Source: CAYXXZ01 sp964469165 (GTDB lineage: Bacteria; Pseudomonadota; Gammaproteobacteria; Pseudomonadales; Porticoccaceae). Taken from it: a stretch of DNA of 64,000 nucleotides. The notes below the pieces were generated by a model. It made no database searches and was not told the DNA's origin. It saw only the letters and a program-made list of their open reading frames with translations. The stretch is taken from NCBI GenBank assembly GCA_964469165.1, contig CAYXXZ010000004.1, positions 6,905 through 70,904 on the forward strand. The letters are read 5' to 3'. A program made the translations under genes and the position numbers. The stretch's first letter is position 1. Each line of letters starts with the position of its first letter. This document shows positions 40,930 through 49,713 of the stretch, one piece after another.

Positions 40930-41805
40930 CTAATCCGGTGCTACGATTACGGCGCGGTCGCGACCGGCGCGCTTGCCGCGGTACATGGCGCGGTCCGCCC
41001 GTTCGATGACGTCCTCCAGAGGCTCATCCGGCTCGGCGATGGTACAGCCAAGCGTTGCGGTCAATTGTGCGGGGGTGTTGCCGATGTCCACCTGAATGGC
41101 GCGGACTGCCTCGAGAATACGGCGCGAGAGCACATCGGCATCCGCCGCTGTATGGACTTCACAGAAGGCGACGAATTCTTCGCCACCGTAGCGGTAGATG
41201 CGATCGTTGCCGCGCAACACGTCGCGCAGGGTATGGGCCATCTGGCACAACGCCTGATCCCCGCCGGCATGGCCGTAGATGTCGTTGATACTCTTGAAAT
41301 GGTCGACATCGACCAGCACCACCGCCAAGCGGGCCTCGTGGCGGGCGCATTGTTTCTGCAGATGCAGATAATCCATGGCCATCAACGCGCGGGTCGCCAG
41401 CCCGGTGAGCGGGTCGATGCTCGCGCTGAGCACCACGGCCTGGCTCTTCAGGTTGGTCAGCAGATTGACCACGCGGTCGTGAGAAATCTCCACCGCATCG
41501 ATATCCTCCGGCTGCAAGGCCTGCCCGGACGACAGCTTGCAACAGAAATTGCGCACATCGTCGTGTAACTGGCGGTGTAGGAGGCGCAACGTTTCCGCCC
41601 GCTGGTCATCGAGCGCACGCAGCATCGGCATTGCCCGGCCCAGCCAGGCGGAGAACGGGCAGCGCTCGTGCGCATCCTCGGCAACCATGTCGGCACCCGG
41701 CATGGTGTCCAGCAGCACGCACCGGAAGATTTTGCGCAGCCAGGCCATGTGGAGACCCAGGGCCTCATCCAGGCTGGCTGCCAGCTGATGATTTGTCAGT
41801 GTCAT
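40930..41805 (-). CDS. DgcZ-like diguanylate cyclase (CZB plus GGDEF)
   Basis: A 291-residue cytoplasmic protein. The N-terminal half fits a CZB zinc-binding domain: LHMAWLRKIF, the CPFSAWLG box and LHRQLHDDV, giving the usual three His and one Cys. The C-terminal GGDEF domain has DPLTGLATRALM, VDVDHFKSINDIYGHAGGD, the active-site loop RYGGEEF and an inhibitory I-site RGND five residues before it. The order is that of E. coli DgcZ, in which zinc binding lowers c-di-GMP synthesis. ATG at 41805 is used. It is divergent from the tetR gene. Confidence 0.88.
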   Translation of the reverse strand: MTLTNHQLAASLDEALGLHMAWLRKIFRCVLLDTMPGADMVAEDAHERCPFSAWLGRAMPMLRALDDQRAETLRLLHRQLHDDVRNFCCKLSSGQALQPEDIDAVEISHDRVVNLLTNLKSQAVVLSASIDPLTGLATRALMAMDYLHLQKQCARHEARLAVVLVDVDHFKSINDIYGHAGGDQALCQMAHTLRDVLRGNDRIYRYGGEEFVAFCEVHTAADADVLSRRILEAVRAIQVDIGNTPAQLTATLGCTIAEPDEPLEDVIERADRAMYRGKRAGRDRAVIVAPD

Positions 41806-42109
41806 TATGGGCTTTCCTGCGAACAACCCGCGGTGAGCAAGTGAGGTGCGCCACAAACAGGGTCAGGGGCATCCCAAGTGACTGCGCGCGCCGAAAACCG
41901 CCCCTTGCGCGCAACTTACTCCGGATGATCCTGAAATCAAGAGGCGGGCGCCATTTTCAGGACAAGCGGCAGAAAACCGCGACCGAGCCGTCATTCCGGC
42001 CCACCCCGCACCCTTTCCAACCGCCCCGACCACAACCGGTGACACTCCGGCGGCTGGACTGCTATAGTGCTTCAGGACAACATAAAAAGGCTGTTGATGT
42101 TTCCTCAAC
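41806..42109. promoter_or_regulatory. Divergent promoter region, dgcZ-like / tetR
   Basis: About 300 bases between two divergently read genes. It must hold both promoters and probably the TetR operator, but no clear palindromic operator was recognised by eye. Confidence 0.4.
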
Positions 42110-42790
42110 ATGTCATCACACACTCAAGGGACGACCGCGTTGAAAGTCGATGCTGCCGGGGCTGACGCAGAACCACACTCAAGCACCAGCAAAGCCAAAC
42201 ACCGAGGCCGGGCGATCGGTGCCGAGACCGAGGCCGCCATCATCCGCGTCGCCAGCGAGGAATTCGCACTCCACGGCTACGAGGCGGTATCGATGCGCAG
42301 CATCGCCGCACGCGTCGCTATCACGCCACCCTCCATCTATCTCTATTTCCGGGATAAACGCAGCCTCTACGTGGCGTGCTGTCTTCACAGCGTCTCGGCC
42401 CTGTGCTCGCAAATGATCGCCCATATGCGCAGCCGCAGATCGCCAGCCAGGCGCCTGGAGGTATTTCTCACCCACCTGACAGACGCGCTGCTCCACGACC
42501 CCGGTCCGGCGCGCCTTTTCCTGCGCACCCTGATGGAGCGAGACGATGATATTCTGGCGCGCCTCGAGCGCGAGCTGGTACATGAGCTGTTCGTTCTGAT
42601 CCGCGATGCCATCGGCGAACTGCACGGCAAAGCGAAGGCCGCCGAATCGGCGGCATCGATGCTCGCATTGACCCTGGGTTTGCTCCAATTCTCTCCGTTC
42701 ATCGAATCCGCAGGCTATTCGCTGAGCTTCAACCGTAACCCCAAGGCGCTGGCCAGGCATGTCATGGCCACTATTCTCAAGGACGCATGA
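42110..42790 (+). CDS. TetR/AcrR family regulator
   Basis: A 226-residue regulator. The helix-turn-helix lies at about 40-85: EAAIIRVASEEFALHGYEAVSMRSIAARVAITPPSIYLYFRDKRSLY, matching the TetR consensus. The C-terminal ligand domain is helical with no recognised ligand. A 35-residue polar N-terminal extension precedes the domain, so an internal start is possible. Target unknown; the CaiB/BaiF and dgcZ-like genes are neighbours. Confidence 0.88.
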   Translation: MSSHTQGTTALKVDAAGADAEPHSSTSKAKHRGRAIGAETEAAIIRVASEEFALHGYEAVSMRSIAARVAITPPSIYLYFRDKRSLYVACCLHSVSALCSQMIAHMRSRRSPARRLEVFLTHLTDALLHDPGPARLFLRTLMERDDDILARLERELVHELFVLIRDAIGELHGKAKAAESAASMLALTLGLLQFSPFIESAGYSLSFNRNPKALARHVMATILKDA

Positions 42791-42920
42791 ATTCCCATGC
42801 CTTGCTGTAGGCTGGATGGCGTTTTCCGCTCCCCCGAGGGGGTGGCGGCCGCGCACCTTGAGACGCGATCAGAACTCTTTCCGCATCCCCAACCAATTCT
42901 GACCTGACCCGAGAAAAACG

Positions 42921-43604
42921 ATGACTGTCGACAATACCACCCTCCACCGCCGCCTGATCACACCCCAGGAACGCTACCGCCTCCCCGTGGGCGCAAAGCA
43001 ACTGATTCTGGTACGTCACGGCTCCACCGACCTCGCCAGCGGCGGCGCGATGGAATTCGATGGCTTGTCCCTCTCCAACCCCTTGCTGCTACCCGTGGGT
43101 CACGAACAGGCCCGCGCCGTCGCCGCACGCCTCAGCGCTGAGGTCATTTCGGCGCTGTTCATCACGCCCCTGCAACGCACCCATCAGACAGCGGCCCCTT
43201 TCGCCGCCCTGAGCGGTCTCGCGCCCACGGTGATTCCCGAACTGCGGGAAATCTACCTGGGCGACTGGGAACATTCCTTCCACCTTCACGCCGCCGCCGG
43301 CAACGACCTGCTGGTGCGCATGCTCGCCGAGGAAAGCTTCGAGGTGGTGCCCAACGCAGAAACCATGGCCGCGGTCGCGGCGCGGATTCGCACCGGCGTC
43401 GAACGCGTCGCGGCGCTGACCGAACCGGACAGTTCCGCCGTTATCTTCACCCATGGCGGCACCATTGCAGAGATCTGCCGCCAGGCCGCACACAGCCGCC
43501 CGTTCGCCTTTCTCGGCCCGGAAAACACCTCGATCTCCCGAATCGTCATCCTCGACGACGGCCGCTGGACCCTGCGTGGCTTCAATGATGTGGCGCATTT
43601 ATGA
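42921..43604 (+). CDS. Histidine phosphatase superfamily protein
   Basis: A 227-residue phosphoglycerate-mutase-like protein. The catalytic motif LILVRHGSTDLASGG is at about residues 28-42. It is followed by ALFITPLQRTHQTAAPFAAL, LREIYLGDWEHSF and the second His in VIFTHGGTIAEIC. It could act on a small phospho-compound; the substrate is not evident. It is separate from the cob operon, though it shares the fold of CobC. Convergent with the AraC-type gene, 27 bases away. Confidence 0.85.
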   Translation: MTVDNTTLHRRLITPQERYRLPVGAKQLILVRHGSTDLASGGAMEFDGLSLSNPLLLPVGHEQARAVAARLSAEVISALFITPLQRTHQTAAPFAALSGLAPTVIPELREIYLGDWEHSFHLHAAAGNDLLVRMLAEESFEVVPNAETMAAVAARIRTGVERVAALTEPDSSAVIFTHGGTIAEICRQAAHSRPFAFLGPENTSISRIVILDDGRWTLRGFNDVAHL

Positions 43605-43631
43605 AGCGAGAGATCACCGACGAGAGAGCCG

Positions 43632-44675
43632 TCAATTACCGATCGCTGACAGCCTTGAAGACTTTTTGTATTCAGATATCGTCATCCCGGTCCATAGCTT
43701 GAATGACCGCCTCAGGCTCCCGGTATCGGAAAAGCCGAGATGATCGGCGATTCTATCCACCGGGATGGATGTAGTGGAGAGGAAATTTTTCGCGGTCTCT
43801 GTGCGAACACTCGCGATAAGGTCTTGATATCTTGAATTTTCCACGGCCAAGTAGCGGCAGAAAGTTCTGGCACTACAGCTGAAATATTCAGCCATTTCAT
43901 CGATGCTGAGTATTCTCGGCAAGTTCTCCTGAATGAGATGTTTTGTCTTTGCTGTCACCGTCGTCCGACAACCAGCAACACTCGCTATCTCTTCCAGATA
44001 CGACTTGCATATTCTCGCTGTTTCACTATCTGCCCAGAGAAATGGCCTCATCATCCACTCATCTTCAAGATCAACGACGTAGAGGATTTTTTCAGCGTTG
44101 AATGTCGCAGGAATACCAATGACTTCTTCGTAGCGTTTTTTGTGAGGTGGCGCCGGATAGGTCAGACCATAGTAGCGACACCTAACCTGGCAATTATTGA
44201 ATTTCTTGAACAGTGTAAAATCAACTGTGATCTTCTCTTCAATAAAAAACTGAACCAGATGGGGCAAAAGCTTCACTCTTGGCGTAAATTCGTGGAATTG
44301 TCTACCGTCCTTCACGGTTTCGCTGAAGGCAAAAAGGTTACCAAAGAAAAGCCTGTTATATTTCCGCCAAACATCGACCCCTTCTTCCGTATTCTCACAA
44401 GATGACACAGCATGCCCCAGGATGCCCAGGTCTCCCGGCACCAGTTCTCTGCCCATCCGGAACGGCAACTCCTGACAATTGGTAAGCCTGAGCATGTTTG
44501 AAACAGTGCGAATGTAGTCCGACACTTCTACAAGGAGATAGGGATCCTTCAGTTTTGTTTTGTTCAGCTCAGTCCCTTCCAGAACGTCTTCCGTCTTATA
44601 ACCGAATTTCTCCATACACCGCAGATAAAACAATAGTTTAGTCGGGCGTACACTTGAAAAGGCGTCTTTATCCAT
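43632..44675 (-). CDS. AraC-family regulator with arabinose-binding-like sensor domain
   Basis: A 347-residue regulator. An N-terminal sensor domain of the type found in OruR/ArgR-like AraC proteins is followed by HTH_18 at the C-terminus: SIDEMAEYFSCSARTFCRYLAVENSRYQDLIASVRTETAKNFL, then IADHLGFSDTGSLRRSFKLWTGMTISEY. The ATG at 44675 is preferred; the upstream in-frame extension is unlike the family. It is divergent from the RPH-like gene and is the natural candidate regulator of the island. Base composition is lower in GC than the region before it. Confidence 0.88.
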   Translation of the reverse strand: MDKDAFSSVRPTKLLFYLRCMEKFGYKTEDVLEGTELNKTKLKDPYLLVEVSDYIRTVSNMLRLTNCQELPFRMGRELVPGDLGILGHAVSSCENTEEGVDVWRKYNRLFFGNLFAFSETVKDGRQFHEFTPRVKLLPHLVQFFIEEKITVDFTLFKKFNNCQVRCRYYGLTYPAPPHKKRYEEVIGIPATFNAEKILYVVDLEDEWMMRPFLWADSETARICKSYLEEIASVAGCRTTVTAKTKHLIQENLPRILSIDEMAEYFSCSARTFCRYLAVENSRYQDLIASVRTETAKNFLSTTSIPVDRIADHLGFSDTGSLRRSFKLWTGMTISEYKKSSRLSAIGN

Positions 44676-44997
44676 CTTTTCCACCTTCGACGATTTCAAA
44701 GAATGCAGTTTTATTATTACCGACTGCTGGCCGCTTTGATTATAGCCACAGAAAAACCAAATATGAAGCAGGGTTGGAGGATAAACCAGGCGCATTTGTC
44801 AGATTCTGCACCAACAATGGCGAGTTGCGCCGTTCTTACCAATCATCCCCAGGTATAAAGTTTCCCTGACCCTTACAGGTAAACGTGCACACCACGACAT
44901 AGGTCACCGCGACCGACATGGTTGTGGCAGGCGGGAAAATAATTCATGCGCTGGCTTGAAGAATATCGAAGAGCCCTCAGACCAACGGAGAGACCCC
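44676..44997. promoter_or_regulatory. Divergent promoter region, araC-type / RPH-like operon
   Basis: A 322-base AT-richer gap without a supported gene. It should hold the promoters of the regulator and of the six-gene plus-strand run that starts at 44998, and probably the AraC binding sites. No repeat was identified with confidence. Confidence 0.45.
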
Positions 44998-47697
44998 ATG
45001 ACAATGCTGTTTGACTTCAACGACCCCAAAAACCTCGACAAAGGTCTCGTTGGCGGTAAGGGCATCCACCTCAGTAGACTGGCACAAGCCGGATTCCCCG
45101 TACCACCTGGCTTCATCATCACCACAAGTGCCTACGAAAACTTCCTCGAAGATAACGAACTCCACGACAGGATTACCGATAAACTGAACAGCATTGATTA
45201 TGCTGACGCAGACCAATTAGAAAGTATCAGTTCTGACATTCGCGAGCTGATCACCAACGGGATGATCGGGGCGGCACTCAAGGAAGAAATCGCAAAGGCT
45301 TACGGGACACTTGGGGAGGGCCGTTTTGTGGCGGTCCGCTCATCAGGTACGGCAGAAGACCTCTCGGATGCATCCTTTGCCGGTCAGCACGATACCTATC
45401 TTGATATTCGTGGTACCGATGCTGTTCTGGATGCGGTCAAGCGCTGCTGGGCTTCACTCTGGACGGGCCGAGCAGTGGCGTATCGCCACAAAAGCGGTTA
45501 TGACCGAGGCACGATAGGTATAGCCGTCGTGGTTCAGGCCATGGTGTCTTCAGAAGTTTCCGGCGTTATGTTTACCGCCAACCCCATGTCAGGTGCGGTC
45601 GACGAGTTTGTCGTCAACGCGAGCTGGGGACTGGGAGAGGCCATAGTCTCTGGTATCGTCACGCCCGATCTTTTCGTAATCAATCGCGACAACCTCAATG
45701 TAAGAAGACGCACCCTCGGCAGCAAGGAAATAAAGATCGTCCGCGATCCAGATAGCGCGTACGGCACTGTCGAGCTGGAAGTTTCCCAGGATGATAGCAA
45801 ACGTCTATGCCTGGACGACGCCCAACTATCGAAGCTGGGCTCCCTCGGAGCCAGAGTCATGGAATATTACGAGGGGTTTCCGCAGGATATCGAGTGGGCT
45901 CTCTCTGAGGGGGAATTCTATCTGCTCCAGTCACGGGATATCACCGGAATCGAGTTTTGCTGGGATGAAGATCTCGACAACTGGCAGCAGATCGAAAAAG
46001 ATGACGAAACCATCTGGACCCGTGCGTGGGCGGACGCCGTTTGGACCGGTGCTATCACTCCTCTTTTTTATTCCTACCGTGCAGAATCCGCGCAGATGTT
46101 CCGCGCCGAAGTCGAGAAAGTGTGGGGGCTCGAAGGCTACGGATCCACAAGGGTCTTCAAGTACCACAAGGCACATGCCTACTACAACAGCAAGGTTGAA
46201 TATATCTCCCACGCCAACATCCTGCATCCAAGATGGCGTCGCGGTGAACTGCTCGACTTCATGCCGAACAAATGGAAAAAAGATATTCAGAACGAACCCT
46301 TCTCCTGGCTGAATATTCTGAAAATTCTTGCCCGCATCGGGCTATACAAGAAGTCTGATTTACCCTGGAACCACTTCGATGCGTTTTACAAGAGATTTTA
46401 CGGGGAAGCCGAAAAAGCCAATGGATTGACGAAAGAAGAAATTATGCGACTCACCGACAATGCACTAAAGAAATATGCCATAAGTAGAGTAAGAGGTGAA
46501 ACCTGGTGGGTCCACGCTCAATGGAATCCAATTTTCTTCTATGCGCCCATTGCTGTAGGTATCTTCAGAATAATGCTCGAAGACTGGGCGGATGTGGATG
46601 ATCCGTCGATATTTGCAGATTTGATGACGGGCTTGCCCGAGCACAGCTCGGCAATCAAGGAAAGCATGACGCTTTCTGCATTTGCTCAGGAGATAAAATC
46701 TTCACCATTCCTGCTTGATCTATTCGAGAAACATCCAGGCTCGGCCTTTTTTGAAGAAATCAAAAAACACGACACTGCGAAGGAATTCAGCAAGAAATAT
46801 ACTGCTTTCATCAAGGAATATGGCCATCGAGGACAAGCCGACCGCGATATCTACTTCGACAGGCGCGCCGACAACCCTGGCCTGGACTATACCTCTATAA
46901 AATCCATGATAGATAGCGACCCTCAAGCCGCGGAGCAGAAGGCTCAGGCGGTGATCGACCGCAGGATTTCTCTTGCCGAGCAGATGGTCGAAAAGATGCG
47001 CAAGAAGCCTTTTGGAGACCTTCGCGCACAGGCATTTACTGTGCTTCACGAATGGCTACTCAAGTTCTGGGTTTACCGAGACGACCAAAGAGCCTTCAAC
47101 GACCGATTCAATTACGGCCAGAAATTGTCCTTCACCGAAATCGGTCGGCGCCTTGTCGAACGGGGTGTGTTTTCCAGGCCTGACGACTTCTATTTCTTTT
47201 CCATGGACGAGCTGTTCCATATTTTCGACACCTCGAAGCTGACACGTCTGGATGCAGCCAAACTTGCCGCCCGCAGACGCAACCATGAGAGATTCCATAG
47301 CGAATACGACCCCCCCAAGTATATGGTTGGTGACACTTTTGCGGATCTGGATGCCGAGAACGATCAGAGTGATAACCCGAACCTTCTCCGTGGCATGGCA
47401 ACCAGCCGAGGAAAAATAACCGGCGTTGCTCGCGTCATCGCCAGTCAGAAAGACATCGGCAAAGTCAAGGAGGGTGAGATTCTCGTGACTGCAGCGACAG
47501 ACCCCGGCTGGACCCCGGTGTTCATGGTCATCTCGGGACTGGTTCTCGAAACCGGCGGCATGCTGGCACACGGCTCTCTCCTGTCACGAGAGTACGGTAT
47601 TCCAGCTGTGCAAGTCTCAAAGGCTATGAAGAGGATACCGGATGGAGCACGGATCACTGTGGATGGAGACACCGGCGTCGTCCACCTCGAGGAATAA
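44998..47697 (+). CDS. PEP-utilising enzyme, rifampin-phosphotransferase-like (copy 1)
   Basis: An 899-residue protein with the three-part architecture of PEP synthase and rifampin phosphotransferase. An N-terminal ATP-grasp domain (GGKGIHLSRLAQAGFPVPPGF, AVRSSGTAEDLSDASFAGQHDTYL, QDIEWALSEGEFYLLQSRDITG) is followed by a long middle domain and a swivelling phospho-His domain (TDPGWTPVFMVISGLVLETGGMLAHGSLLSREYGIPAV, His in AHGS). Such enzymes use ATP to give AMP, phosphate and a phosphorylated product. There is no PEP-synthase barrel, so the acceptor is probably an alcohol bound by the middle domain. The ATG at 44998 follows GGAGAG by 7 bases. A paralogue lies at 59879-62587. Confidence 0.85.
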   Translation: MTMLFDFNDPKNLDKGLVGGKGIHLSRLAQAGFPVPPGFIITTSAYENFLEDNELHDRITDKLNSIDYADADQLESISSDIRELITNGMIGAALKEEIAKAYGTLGEGRFVAVRSSGTAEDLSDASFAGQHDTYLDIRGTDAVLDAVKRCWASLWTGRAVAYRHKSGYDRGTIGIAVVVQAMVSSEVSGVMFTANPMSGAVDEFVVNASWGLGEAIVSGIVTPDLFVINRDNLNVRRRTLGSKEIKIVRDPDSAYGTVELEVSQDDSKRLCLDDAQLSKLGSLGARVMEYYEGFPQDIEWALSEGEFYLLQSRDITGIEFCWDEDLDNWQQIEKDDETIWTRAWADAVWTGAITPLFYSYRAESAQMFRAEVEKVWGLEGYGSTRVFKYHKAHAYYNSKVEYISHANILHPRWRRGELLDFMPNKWKKDIQNEPFSWLNILKILARIGLYKKSDLPWNHFDAFYKRFYGEAEKANGLTKEEIMRLTDNALKKYAISRVRGETWWVHAQWNPIFFYAPIAVGIFRIMLEDWADVDDPSIFADLMTGLPEHSSAIKESMTLSAFAQEIKSSPFLLDLFEKHPGSAFFEEIKKHDTAKEFSKKYTAFIKEYGHRGQADRDIYFDRRADNPGLDYTSIKSMIDSDPQAAEQKAQAVIDRRISLAEQMVEKMRKKPFGDLRAQAFTVLHEWLLKFWVYRDDQRAFNDRFNYGQKLSFTEIGRRLVERGVFSRPDDFYFFSMDELFHIFDTSKLTRLDAAKLAARRRNHERFHSEYDPPKYMVGDTFADLDAENDQSDNPNLLRGMATSRGKITGVARVIASQKDIGKVKEGEILVTAATDPGWTPVFMVISGLVLETGGMLAHGSLLSREYGIPAVQVSKAMKRIPDGARITVDGDTGVVHLEE

Positions 47698-47749
47698 GCT
47701 TTCAGAGAACATCCACACCATCGCTTGATGACCAAGGAGTCAATAAATC

Positions 47750-48718
47750 ATGGCTACGCTGTTTGACGACAAGCCGCATCCGGTACCACCTTATGCGTAC
47801 CTGCGCTGGAAGGAGAACTATTTTTTCATCATCATGGATGAGAAAAACGGTGTCTTCGGAATATCGCATATCAATAACGAGCCACTGTTCAATCGCAGTA
47901 GATTTACCTTGAATCTGAATATACGGGGTGAGCGCTTCGAGTACGCCAGTGAAATACCTTTTCCTGAGAACTTCGCGCTCGCCGACGAGCTGACCGACGG
48001 TAGCTTCTCGCTACGGTTTGTCGAAAACCAGAAACGCTTCGATCTGAGCTTGCATAACGACGACCTGACCGTAGACCTGGTCTTTCTGGCCAGACGACCT
48101 GTATTTGATTTCGCTGCCTGCCGGTATTCCGCGCCTGACGCAGTGTCGTTCCAGGAAATCATGACATGTGGGATGAACCTGCCTTTCAATCACCAGCAAC
48201 AATCGCTCACCGTGAGCGGAACGATCGCTATAAAAGGCAAGAAAAAGGCACACAGAATCGACGGGCTGGGGTATCGCGATCACTCTTGGGTAATGCGCGC
48301 AGATACACTGGTCAGAAATCATTTTTGGACGGGATTGAATTTTCCTGGTCGTGCCTTTGGGGTCAAGGCTATCGAGGTGATGTCACGCCCTGGAGTTTGG
48401 GCCAAGGAAGGCTACGTAAGCGATGACGACGGTGACCGCGCCTTGACCTCGATCGACGTTATCCCACTGGGACAACGCGACGGGTGGCCGGAAGTAGTTC
48501 AGTTCGAACTTCGTGACGCTCTTGGCAAAAAATTTCATATTCATGCAGATGTCGCCGGGCGTCACAGCGATGTACAGCTCGTATCCGAGAAGGCCTCGGC
48601 AGAGAACACTTATAGAATAATAGAAACCTTCTGCCCACTCAGACTACTGGAGTATGGTGAGGAAGGAAGCGGGCTGGTGGAAATCGGGAAGCATCCGTCA
48701 CTGTTCGGACAGGATTGA
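47750..48718 (+). CDS. Lipocalin-like (AttH/DUF7064-type) protein, tentative
   Basis: A 322-residue cytoplasmic protein with no signal peptide. The clearest feature is the motif DGLGYRDHSWVMR in the middle, followed by FWTGLNFPGRAFGVKA. This G-x-RDHSW pattern is typical of proteins related to AttH and carotenoid hydratases that carry two lipocalin-like barrels. A role in binding or modifying a hydrophobic substrate is inferred. It lies 52 bases after the RPH-like gene with AAGGAG upstream of the ATG, so it is in the same operon. Family assignment is tentative. Confidence 0.6.
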   Translation: MATLFDDKPHPVPPYAYLRWKENYFFIIMDEKNGVFGISHINNEPLFNRSRFTLNLNIRGERFEYASEIPFPENFALADELTDGSFSLRFVENQKRFDLSLHNDDLTVDLVFLARRPVFDFAACRYSAPDAVSFQEIMTCGMNLPFNHQQQSLTVSGTIAIKGKKKAHRIDGLGYRDHSWVMRADTLVRNHFWTGLNFPGRAFGVKAIEVMSRPGVWAKEGYVSDDDGDRALTSIDVIPLGQRDGWPEVVQFELRDALGKKFHIHADVAGRHSDVQLVSEKASAENTYRIIETFCPLRLLEYGEEGSGLVEIGKHPSLFGQD

Positions 48719-48771
48719 GTTGTGTCGAAGAGGGCAAGGAGTACTCTTCGAAGCAGATCGAGAGGCTAATC

Positions 48772-49629
48772 ATGACGAATGCAGACTTTCGTACCTATTG
48801 CGCAAATATCTTTCAGCGAGATGGCGTTATTCGCTTGCCTAAAGTTTTAACAGATTCCGATCTCGGTCTCGTTATGAAGGCCTTTGACAGAAAATTCAAC
48901 GACACCGGACAAGTGAAGCAGGCACTGTACCAGGATACCGAGAACCGCATAATGGAAGCACGAAGCCAAGCTGCAGAAATGCCCACCTCGGCAATCCTCG
49001 ACATACTGTCAAACACCCCCATACCCAGTATCGTTGCAGGTCTGTTCGGGAGTGGGCCGGTGTGGCACCACGAAGACCAGGCGTGGTTCAAGGATGCTCG
49101 CGAGCAAAGTACTCCGTCCCGCCGAACCCCGTGGCACCAGGACTCGACATACTCACCATTCATAGGCACGAAGTACGCCGTCGTATGGATGAGTCTCGAT
49201 CCGGTACCCGCGGACAGCGCTCTGGAATTTATACGTGGCTCCCACCTTGGTCAAAGGTACAATCCGGTAGCCTTTGTCGCAGAGGACGATACAGCGCCCC
49301 TATATCCCGATAGCGATTTACTCCGCATTCCCAATATAGAAGCCGACAGAAGTTTATGGGATATAGTGTCCTGGCCTTCCGAGCCTGGAGACATATTCAT
49401 CTTTCATGCATCCACATTACACGGTGGCGGTGCCACTCAACCAGGGGCAATACGCCGCAGCCTGACAATACGCTTTGTAGGTGACGACGTGGTCAAGAAA
49501 AATTTACCTCAAAAACGCGGCGGACAAATGATCTCAAAAAGCTGGGGTGACGCCTTCGACAGTCTTGAAGAAGGCCAGCCCTACCATGAATGTGGCCTAT
49601 ACATGACACACCCCGGCTGGGGTCAATAG
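48772..49629 (+). CDS. Phytanoyl-CoA dioxygenase (PhyH) family oxygenase
   Basis: A 285-residue iron/2-oxoglutarate-dependent dioxygenase. The iron ligands are evident as H-x-D in RTPWHQDSTYSPF and the distal His in FIFHASTLHGGGATQP, and the 2-oxoglutarate Arg is in GAIRRSLTIRFVGDD. PhyH enzymes hydroxylate lipophilic substrates, either CoA esters or free terpenoids. The ATG at 48772 follows AGAGGC about 6 bases upstream; a longer in-frame start at 48715 has no support. Same operon direction as its neighbours. Confidence 0.88.
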   Translation: MTNADFRTYCANIFQRDGVIRLPKVLTDSDLGLVMKAFDRKFNDTGQVKQALYQDTENRIMEARSQAAEMPTSAILDILSNTPIPSIVAGLFGSGPVWHHEDQAWFKDAREQSTPSRRTPWHQDSTYSPFIGTKYAVVWMSLDPVPADSALEFIRGSHLGQRYNPVAFVAEDDTAPLYPDSDLLRIPNIEADRSLWDIVSWPSEPGDIFIFHASTLHGGGATQPGAIRRSLTIRFVGDDVVKKNLPQKRGGQMISKSWGDAFDSLEEGQPYHECGLYMTHPGWGQ

Positions 49630-49713
49630 GCACCCTATATCTATATAAAGAGGTGAAAAGACATCCGTACCTGGATGATCGTATCATTCAGCCACAGTTT
49701 ACGCAGGGCTTTC

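Noticed and set aside
42921..43604. Second alpha-ribazole phosphatase.
   Set aside because: It has the histidine-phosphatase fold, but it is outside the B12 units, has no riboswitch, and has a different N-terminal extension, so only the superfamily is assigned.
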